Of a stretch of DNA of 64,000 bases, positions 57,402-64,000 are shown piece by piece. A program made the translations under genes and the position numbers. The DNA is taken from positions 1-64,000 of the forward strand of contig NZ_JARXWG010000016.1 in NCBI RefSeq assembly GCF_029893105.1, given 5' to 3'. The stretch comes from Parabacteroides sp. PF5-9 (GTDB lineage Bacteria; Bacteroidota; Bacteroidia; Bacteroidales; Tannerellaceae). Position 1 is the stretch's first letter. Each line of letters begins with the position of its first letter. The notes beneath the pieces were generated by a model. That model was given only the letters and a program-made list of their open reading frames with translations, was not told the origin of the DNA and ran no database searches.

Positions 57402-57821
57402 TTAAGCGTGAGCTGTTTTGTCAAACTGCGAATATTCACGTAATAAGGCATAAGTCGTTTTTGCCCAGGATTGATGCCCCAACAGATTAATCTGTGGGGC
57501 AATCCTGATCCTCTCTTTCCGGCAGACAGCAACGATCTTCAGAACATCATCTGCCAGTGTCAAAGGATTCGGACTTTTCAATTCCGGGTGGCTTTGGTAA
57601 TCAAAATTCTAATCTATCCGTAGAATGAATGGATTAAAATCTGCCGAAGCCAGATCTTCTTCAATAAATTTCAGGAACAGATCCACCTTCTACACCGAAG
57701 GGGTGGCAATAGCCAATCCCCGTTCGGGTAGCATGGAATCAATAGCGACAACATTATTTTGAGCGAACGTTGTCACTTGCATTATACCTGTACAAAAAAA
57801 TAAAAAAAGAGTTTTCTTCAT
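57402..57821 (-). pseudogene. decayed GH20-like glycoside hydrolase
   Basis: From an ATG at 57821 the minus strand encodes a signal peptide (MKKTLFLFFCTGIMQVTTFA) and then LPERGLAIATPSV, a TAG (57690-57692), VDLFLKFIEEDLASADFNPF, ILRID, a TAG (57609-57611), LTLADDVLKIVAVCRKERIR, INLLGHQSWAKTTYALLREY, and a TAA at 57402. In intact homologues the barrel continues for a further ~250 residues; only the first ~140 codons remain. The order LPERG…PQINLLGHQSWA is typical of a Bacteroidetes secreted hydrolase annotated as GH20-like. It sits between susD and the GH9 gene, so the locus once had a second enzyme. Confidence 0.65.
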
Positions 57822-57907
57822 AAATATCCGATCTGACTTGGGTTAACGAATGAGTAGCGAAAGGGGAAGCATCTGTTGTTATAAGATGCTTCCTATATTT
57901 TCTGTTT

Positions 57908-59491
57908 TTAGATATTCGGTTTATCTATATCCCAGAATAAACGAGTTGCACCGGTATCAGGACCTCCGAGCAGCTTAACCGCTTCGGCATAACCAGTCGG
58001 ATTCTCATTGAATTCATTTACTGTAAAAGTCAGACGACGTACACCTAATTCAGTCGGTATTTCGCCCTGGCTTTCGTTTAGAAGAATCGGGAACAATTTA
58101 GGATAACCTGTACGACGCCATTCCGCCCAAGCATTTGCTCCTTCCGGGAAACCGGCAATCCACTTTTGTGTAATGATTTTTTCTAATCTTTCTTCATCTG
58201 TTTTCGCATCTTCCCATTTTGGAGAAACTTTGCTTACAGCCGGAGAATTAAAATCTTCACGAATTGGATCTACCCAATCTGCTGGTAAGTTTGATCTGCT
58301 GGTATAGTCGCCTGCCGATACACCCCATTGTGAGAAAGAAGCATTGATTCCTTGTTCGTAGAATGATTGAGCACTTCCACCGGCATCCCAGCCTCTTAAG
58401 GCTGCTTCTGCTAATAGAAAATAAGCTTCTGCGGCAGGAAATAATACACCGGATTGTTCTTTCTCAACGTTTATCTTCGAAATAATTGGTTTATATTGAT
58501 CTGCCAATACATCCAGATTAGGTATTCCTGTACGGACACCTACTACGTTACCTCCACTTTTGGGTACACCATATTTCGGTAATCTGGGGTCATCATATCC
58601 TTCCAGAATAGATTGCATATTCGCACTGATAAATATATCATTATATTCATGAGAGATGGTAAATAATGGATGCTTCCAGCTATATCCGCTAATAATATAA
58701 CTGTCTGTACTGCCCATTACGCCTTGTGGAGCTTTAATGGCTGCCTCAGCTTCGCGTTTAGCCCAGTCAGCATCATATTTAACAATACGCATCGCCAGGC
58801 GCAGACGTAATGTATTACCAAACTTAGCCCATTTGTCGAATTTACCATTATAGCACATATCGAACTTAGCAAAAGAGGCAACCGGTTTAGAAGCAGCGTC
58901 ATCCAATACACCAACAGCCTGTTCCAGTTCCTGGAAGAAAAGTTTATAGGCATCTTGCGCTGAATCATATACACCTCCTGTCATGCTTTCACCATACCGG
59001 GAATAAATAACAGGGCCAAATTGGTCAACTACCCGAGACATGGCAAAAACTCTGAGTATGGTGTTAATAGCATCAAAATGAGCATATGTTTCATATCCCA
59101 GGTCTTTACATTTCTCGCTCACCTTTAATTGGTTGACCATAACCCCACTGTAGGTTAAAGACCAAAAAGAATCATTCCAGTCATTATTCAGGAAGTAGGT
59201 TTGATTATTGATACCTCCCTTAAAATTACTTGGGGTAGCCATATAACCTCCCCATATATCTGCACTCAGATTTTGAAAGGTTTGATATTGATAACCCCAA
59301 CCTCCGTAATTAAAATAGATTGACTGTTGAATACGAGGGAAGTGCATCCCTATAATATTATTGTCTTGGGTCAATTCATTATCTGTAACTCCAAAAGGAG
59401 ATGTATTCATCTTATCAAAGCCATCTGTACAAGAAGATAAAATAGCAACTGCTGACAGAGTAGCTAAAGTATATTTTATGATCTTTTTCAT
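57908..59491 (-). CDS. susD-like: SusD/RagB-family glycan-binding lipoprotein
   Basis: This 527-aa protein has a lipobox (LSAVAILSSC, Cys21). The TPR-like helical core typical of SusD_2 is visible (YAHFDAINTILRVFAMSRVV, NTLRLRLAMRIVKYDADWAK, AEAYFLLAEAALRGWDAGG). It acts on the cell surface as a lid on the SusC transporter. The gene is 12 nt downstream of susC. Confidence 0.93.
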   Translation of the reverse strand: MKKIIKYTLATLSAVAILSSCTDGFDKMNTSPFGVTDNELTQDNNIIGMHFPRIQQSIYFNYGGWGYQYQTFQNLSADIWGGYMATPSNFKGGINNQTYFLNNDWNDSFWSLTYSGVMVNQLKVSEKCKDLGYETYAHFDAINTILRVFAMSRVVDQFGPVIYSRYGESMTGGVYDSAQDAYKLFFQELEQAVGVLDDAASKPVASFAKFDMCYNGKFDKWAKFGNTLRLRLAMRIVKYDADWAKREAEAAIKAPQGVMGSTDSYIISGYSWKHPLFTISHEYNDIFISANMQSILEGYDDPRLPKYGVPKSGGNVVGVRTGIPNLDVLADQYKPIISKINVEKEQSGVLFPAAEAYFLLAEAALRGWDAGGSAQSFYEQGINASFSQWGVSAGDYTSRSNLPADWVDPIREDFNSPAVSKVSPKWEDAKTDEERLEKIITQKWIAGFPEGANAWAEWRRTGYPKLFPILLNESQGEIPTELGVRRLTFTVNEFNENPTGYAEAVKLLGGPDTGATRLFWDIDKPNI

Positions 59492-59503
59492 ATTATTACC
59501 GAA

Positions 59504-62500
59504 TTAAAAATTAACTTTAAGATTGAACCCGAACGAACGACTACTTGGCATCCCGAATACATCTACTCCCTGCAAGCTGTTTCCAACAGAAAGGGAACCA
59601 TCCGGATCATAAGGTGCATCGTTTTTGAAGAAGAATAAGTTACGTCCTATTAAAGAAATATTTGCTCCTTTAATAAATCCGATAGAATTAATTATACTGC
59701 GAGGTAAGGAATAGCCGATAGATAATTCGCGAAGACGAATATTCGTAGCACTGTACACATAATGTTCAGTGATACCGTCACGTCCTCCGACTTTGTTATA
59801 AAAAGCATCTACGTTTTCGAATACTTTACCGTCAAAACGTACCCCTCCTCTGTCTCGATCAATTCCGGTAATCTTACTTACTCCATATTTATCTAATTCA
59901 GCTTCAGTTAAAGAAAGAACTTCTCCTCCAAAACGTCCGTCAATTAAGAAATATAAAGAGAAATCTTTATAAGTAAAGGTATTTTGCCATCCAAGATTGA
60001 AATCGGGAGATGTGTTTCCTAATTTCATCAAATCTTTCATTTCAGGTATCGGCAAACCTTTGTCATCATATTGAATAGTGCCAGCTTCGTCACGCTTAAA
60101 CGTTCTTCCATAGAAATCACCGAAAGAACCACCTTCTTCTAAACGCATTGTATAGCTATTGCTACCACCTCCACCGATATTGAAGTAATAATCAGGTAAT
60201 TCTTTTACTAATTCTTTTACTTTATTACGGTTTAAAGAGAAGTTCACTCCTGTTTTCCATCTGAAATCACCAACCCATACAGGTGATCCTCCTAATACGA
60301 TCTCAATACCCTGGTTTTGGATATTACCCGCATTCATGTAATAAGTAGTATACTTTGATCCGGAAGGAGCTGACAACGAGAAGAGCTGATTCTTCGTGTT
60401 TGTTTTATAATACGTAAAATCAAATTCTAACCGGCTTCCAAATAAACGCCACTCGGTTCCAACTTCAATAGATGTTGTCATTTCAGGCTTTAATTCGCTA
60501 AATGGTGCTGTTGAGTTATAACTAATAACTCCACCACTTCCAACACTATTAAGCGGGTTACTTCTATATCTGGGCAGTCCATTACCTACTTTTGACCAGG
60601 CGCCTCTGATTTTACCTAAATTGATAAATTCCGGTAATTCCAAAGATTCATTAATCACATACGTAAGACCTACGGAAGGATAGAAGAATCCTTTGTTTTT
60701 ATATTTGGTAAACGCTAAAGTAGAAGTCCAGTCATTACGTGCTGTCACGTCTAAAAATAACCAGTCACGGAAACCTACTTGTCCGGCAAAGAACACAGCT
60801 TGTTCTTGTGCATGATACTTATTCATAGATGGTGAACCTCCATTTAAATCCATATTTCCAACAGTGAAAAGGTTCGGATTGTATAAACCACCCGGTCTGG
60901 AATCTAATCCTAATGATTTACCTTTATCATCTTTTATACTAGCTCCTATGGTTGCGTTAACAGTAAAATCTTTGAATGATTGTTGATAGGTCAACATCGC
61001 ATCACCATATAAGCTCAGGCTATTTGATTCTGACACCAAATAGCGACCGTTTGTACCACCGGCTAAAGAAGGAGTTGTCCCGGCGTACATTTTCATTTCA
61101 TAATTATCGGTAATAAAATCCGCATTACCACGTCCCTGTATTGTGAAATGGTCATTGATTTTATAAGAGAGAGTTAAATTTGCAATTGTACGGTAACGCT
61201 CATCTTCATTAGGTGTTTTATTGATCAGCCAGAATGGGTTTTGTTCAAATGTTGTCGGTTCGGTGTACCAGTTTTGCAGGTACATATTTCTTCCTGTATC
61301 CATATACTGATAGTTCTCTTTGTAATAAGCAAAAGATTCACCACCATATACACCACCTCTTGGGAAGCGATAAACGCCGACTAATGGATTCATATAGAAT
61401 CCCCCCGGAGACGGACGGTTTTCCACATTTTGATACAATAAGTTGATATTCGCATCAGCAGTTAAGCGTTTGTCGAAGAAACTTGCCGTTTCACGGAAAT
61501 TAAAATTATGCTTACTTAATTTACCATTATCTATGACACCTGTACCATACGTATTCGCGTAAGAGAAGTAGGTTTGCATCGTTTCCGATCCGGCACTTAA
61601 TGCCAGTGAATTGATGGTTGTGAAACCTGTTTTAAAAAGATCTTTCGTATAATCAGGACTTCCATTGATTTTTATGTATTCATCCGTATCCGGTTTTTTA
61701 CCCCAACTGGTTGTTGTGCCTCCATAACTACTCTGGAATTCAGGTATGCCATGTACCGCATTTTCCCATGTGGTATTCGAATTAAAGGTAATCTCTGTAC
61801 GACCTGTACGTCCTTTTTTCGTCGTAATTACAACGACACCGTTTGCAGCAGAGCTACCATACAAAGCCGCAGCAGCAGGACCTTTTAAGATATTCATGCT
61901 TTCGATATCATCCGGGTTTAGGTTGGAGATGCCATCACCACCATCCCTGTTTCCAGCATCGTTTTGACCACCGAGAGTTGTTGCTGTTTGATTATTAGAG
62001 GAACTATTGATGGGTACACCATCGATTACATATAATGGTTGGTTACTTCCACTAACCGAGCGATTACCACGGATAACGACCTTAACTGATCCCCCGAGTC
62101 CCGAAGCACTTTTATTAATCTGTACCCCGGCAGTCTTGCCTGCCAATGAGTTGATCATATTCGGATCTTTGGCGCGGGTCAGTTCGTCTCCATCTACAAT
62201 TTGTGTAGAGTAGGTCAATGATTTTTCCTTTTTGACGATACCCAAAGCAGTCACCACCACTTCGTCTATACGGGCTACGTCTTCTCCCATCTGCACATTA
62301 ATTACCCGTTGGTTACCAACAGGCATTTCTGTTGTTGTATATCCCAGGAAAGAGAATGCGAGAATAGCATTACTATTGGATACATTTAATGAGTATTCTC
62401 CATTCATGCCAGTAACTGTACCGTTTGTAGTTCCTTTGACCACAACGTTTACCCCTGGCATCGGATCGCCAAGTTCATCTGTAACGGTTCCTGTAACAGT

Positions 62501-62683
62501 AACCGCTTGTTGACTAACAGTCAATACCTCGTTCCCAACAACTGGGATAATCTCATCGTTTATAACGGTGTTGGCCATAGCAGTTCCTCCGCTAAGGACA
62601 AATACAAAGCAAAGCGATCTTACAGCGAACGATTTTTGAGTGAAGAGAATACTGAGTTTCTTTCGAATTGTGTGTAATTCCAT
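59504..62683 (-). CDS. susC-like: SusC/RagA-family TonB-dependent outer-membrane transporter
   Basis: This 1059-aa protein has a long N-terminal signal region (about residues 1-38), a CarboxypepD_reg-like domain near residues 60-135 (GTVTDELGDPMPGVNVVVKG), the TonB box IDEVVVTALGIV, a plug (AKDPNMINSLAGKTAGVQIN, about 169-188, then VIRGNRSVSGSNQPLYVIDG) and a 22-strand barrel ending in F (GFNLKVNF). No STN domain is present, so signalling to an anti-sigma factor is not expected. No HTCS, ECF sigma factor or SusR-like regulator is found in the window, so the regulator must lie elsewhere. Confidence 0.97.
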   Translation of the reverse strand: MELHTIRKKLSILFTQKSFAVRSLCFVFVLSGGTAMANTVINDEIIPVVGNEVLTVSQQAVTVTGTVTDELGDPMPGVNVVVKGTTNGTVTGMNGEYSLNVSNSNAILAFSFLGYTTTEMPVGNQRVINVQMGEDVARIDEVVVTALGIVKKEKSLTYSTQIVDGDELTRAKDPNMINSLAGKTAGVQINKSASGLGGSVKVVIRGNRSVSGSNQPLYVIDGVPINSSSNNQTATTLGGQNDAGNRDGGDGISNLNPDDIESMNILKGPAAAALYGSSAANGVVVITTKKGRTGRTEITFNSNTTWENAVHGIPEFQSSYGGTTTSWGKKPDTDEYIKINGSPDYTKDLFKTGFTTINSLALSAGSETMQTYFSYANTYGTGVIDNGKLSKHNFNFRETASFFDKRLTADANINLLYQNVENRPSPGGFYMNPLVGVYRFPRGGVYGGESFAYYKENYQYMDTGRNMYLQNWYTEPTTFEQNPFWLINKTPNEDERYRTIANLTLSYKINDHFTIQGRGNADFITDNYEMKMYAGTTPSLAGGTNGRYLVSESNSLSLYGDAMLTYQQSFKDFTVNATIGASIKDDKGKSLGLDSRPGGLYNPNLFTVGNMDLNGGSPSMNKYHAQEQAVFFAGQVGFRDWLFLDVTARNDWTSTLAFTKYKNKGFFYPSVGLTYVINESLELPEFINLGKIRGAWSKVGNGLPRYRSNPLNSVGSGGVISYNSTAPFSELKPEMTTSIEVGTEWRLFGSRLEFDFTYYKTNTKNQLFSLSAPSGSKYTTYYMNAGNIQNQGIEIVLGGSPVWVGDFRWKTGVNFSLNRNKVKELVKELPDYYFNIGGGGSNSYTMRLEEGGSFGDFYGRTFKRDEAGTIQYDDKGLPIPEMKDLMKLGNTSPDFNLGWQNTFTYKDFSLYFLIDGRFGGEVLSLTEAELDKYGVSKITGIDRDRGGVRFDGKVFENVDAFYNKVGGRDGITEHYVYSATNIRLRELSIGYSLPRSIINSIGFIKGANISLIGRNLFFFKNDAPYDPDGSLSVGNSLQGVDVFGMPSSRSFGFNLKVNF

Positions 62684-63110
62684 ACTTTAATCTGTTTCTA
62701 ATTTATAATCTAAGGTAACAGCTGTATAAAACAGCAAAAGTTTAATTAATTGAGTTTCTTCCACTTTATTAAGTGTGTTTTCCAAGCGTTTTCACATAGG
62801 CATTTTTTTTAAGTTATTATTTAATAGTATAAATCGACTAAGGCTAATTCTCTCCAGAATTATCTCAAGTTATTTGTGTTTTTTTAGGCGAACAGGGATC
62901 TTCTATCCCTAAAGCAACATCACGAGTCTTTTTCTTGGCACAATACTATTTATAAATTCCTTATATCGGGTTTGATTGCTAACATAAAAGGTTTAAATTC
63001 TATCAAGTGATTTATTGTTAGATATTTAAGTATAGGGTGAATTGTCTTGTGATTTCTCTTATTAACACGAAATAGTTGCTATTTTCTTCTTGTTCGATAA
63101 TTTCAGACAT
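62684..63110. other. gene-free promoter region of the SusC locus
   Basis: No reading frame of interest was found. The region is AT-rich; no TAnnTTTG on the minus strand with correct spacing to ATG 62683 was identified, so the susC promoter is probably regulator-dependent. No 22-bp array is present. Confidence 0.4.
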
Positions 63111-63147
63111 AAAAAAACCCAATTGATTTGTCTAAAATCAATTGGGT
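63111..63147 (-). terminator. intrinsic terminator of the DJ-1 family gene
   Basis: ACCCAATTGATT (63117-63128) and AATCAATTGGGT (63136-63147) form a perfect 12-bp stem; on the minus strand a run of seven T follows. It lies 26 nt beyond the stop codon. Confidence 0.88.
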
Positions 63148-63172
63148 GCTAATTGTATTTTTTTTGAAAAAA

Positions 63173-63721
63173 TCAGGCGAGTAATAACCCTGCCGCTACC
63201 TCATCAGCCACTGTTTTGCCTTGCAATGCCTGAACAATAGCTAATCCGAAATGAAAGACCAGTCCTGGACCTCTTCCGGTGATGACATTGCCGTCTGTTA
63301 CAGCGGGTTCTTCAACGACTGTTGCGCCGATCAGTTGAGGCTCAAAGCTGGGATAACAGGTTGCTTTACGCCCTTTCAGAATACCCAGTCCGCCTAACAC
63401 TAAAGGAGCGGCACAGATCGCAGCTACAATTTTTCCACTGTTATACTGTTTGATCAATAACTCTTTCAAAGGTTCACACGCATTCAGATTGTTGCTGCCG
63501 GGCATACCGCCGGGAAGGATCAAAATATCAGCATTTGAAAAGTCTACGGTTTCAAACAATCCATCTGCTTGAACAGCGATCCCATGAGCACCTTCTACTA
63601 CCGGTTTTCCGGTTATGGATACGACTTTTGTATCGATACCTCCGCGACGTAAAATGTCTATTGTTCCAACGGCTTCCATCTCTTCAAAGCCTGTTGCCAA
63701 GAATACAAATGCTTTTTTCAT
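63173..63721 (-). CDS. DJ-1/PfpI family protein
   Basis: This 182-aa protein is full length for the DJ-1 subgroup. Glu14 in TGFEEMEA and the nucleophile Cys103 in VAAICAAPLVLG form the conserved Glu-Cys pair, and ILPGGMPGSNNL precedes them. Bacterial DJ-1 members have been linked to glyoxalase, deglycase or redox-protective roles, which are disputed; the precise role here is unknown. It lies 18 nt after the TonB gene on the same strand. Confidence 0.9.
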   Translation of the reverse strand: MKKAFVFLATGFEEMEAVGTIDILRRGGIDTKVVSITGKPVVEGAHGIAVQADGLFETVDFSNADILILPGGMPGSNNLNACEPLKELLIKQYNSGKIVAAICAAPLVLGGLGILKGRKATCYPSFEPQLIGATVVEEPAVTDGNVITGRGPGLVFHFGLAIVQALQGKTVADEVAAGLLLA

Positions 63722-63739
63722 ATTGTTGTGTTTGAATGA

Positions 63740-64000
63740 TTATCTCAACTGATAAATATATGTAATCGTACCGCTTTGATTATTTGCACCGTTGATACTA
63801 TTGAACTTTGCACGGCCTGCAGCTTCCAAGGCGCTCTTGCGCATGGAGGCGTTGTCAATATTCGTACCTCTGCCGATAATGGCATTAATCACATTGCCTT
63901 TTGGGTCAACTGTAATATTAATCACAATCCGACCCTCTTCCTGTATCGTATAAGCCGGAAGAGGCAGATCACCCGAGCCGATCGAACGTCCATCCAGATT
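63740..64000 (-). CDS. energy transducer TonB, C-terminal part (partial)
   Basis: The frame is open to the window edge, so the start is outside. The visible 86 residues read GSGDLPLPAYTIQEEGRIVI, NITVDPKGNVINAIIGRGTN, ALEAAGRAKFNSINGANNQS and GTITYIYQLR. This matches the TonB C-terminal domain that docks on TonB boxes of outer-membrane transporters. It is followed by the DJ-1 gene. Confidence 0.88.
   Translation of the reverse strand, partial: NLDGRSIGSGDLPLPAYTIQEEGRIVINITVDPKGNVINAIIGRGTNIDNASMRKSALEAAGRAKFNSINGANNQSGTITYIYQLR

Overview
The window looks like a chromosomal segment of a Bacteroidales bacterium, most likely in or near Parabacteroides (Tannerellaceae). The evidence is promoters with a TAnnTTTG -7 element, weak or absent Shine-Dalgarno sequences, a SusC/SusD pair, an HU-related protein of the Bacteroidetes HU-HIG type, PCMD and DUF6383 proteins, and an acidic tail on L17. 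No tRNA, rRNA, CRISPR array, transposase or integrase was seen.

Layout. 1-1.8 kb is an accessory remnant: the end of a beta-propeller-like gene, a decayed LanC-like gene, an unrecognised 154-aa protein, an HU-like protein and a shortened small membrane protein. 1.87-20.1 kb is the fused str-S10-spc-alpha ribosomal operon on the + strand (rpsL, rpsG, fusA, rpsJ through rplQ, with secY, map, infA and rpoA, and no tuf after fusA), closed by a terminator. eno follows with its own promoter and terminator. 22-24.2 kb is a minus-strand pair, a secreted GH30 glucanase and a pentapeptide-repeat protein. 24.7 kb holds a membrane-anchored MutS-like ATPase.

26.5-50.8 kb is rich in surface-polysaccharide genes: UDP-glucose dehydrogenase, a radical SAM protein with an overlapping glycosyltransferase, a Wzy-like polymerase with an overlapping glycosyltransferase, and a long minus-strand operon. 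That operon runs from Wza through a Wzz-like protein, Wzx, a probable sialyltransferase, a SpsF-like CMP-sugar synthetase, a NeuB-like synthase and a KdsC-like phosphatase to a sialidase-fold lipoprotein. It would make, activate, transfer and export a nonulosonic-acid-containing polysaccharide. Interspersed are pdxB, a DUF6383 secreted protein, three Tat-type exported sugar-metabolism proteins, a PCMD lipoprotein with a beta-barrel partner, and an outer-membrane phospholipase A.

50.9-53 kb has a CvfB-like S1 protein, a divergent signal-peptidase-II-like protein and a stand-alone S24 repressor. 53.6-62.7 kb is a polysaccharide utilisation locus transcribed leftward: SusC, SusD, a decayed GH20-like gene, a GH9 enzyme and a DUF5009 membrane acyltransferase. 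The window ends in a TonB gene and a DJ-1 family gene.

The most unusual structure is non-coding. Three intergenic regions (24467-24585, 35042-35138, 53464-53557) each carry a compact array of palindromic units repeating at exactly 22 bp. The first two belong to one sequence family, have identical ends and differ in length by exactly one unit. The third has a different sequence but the same period and a palindromic plan.
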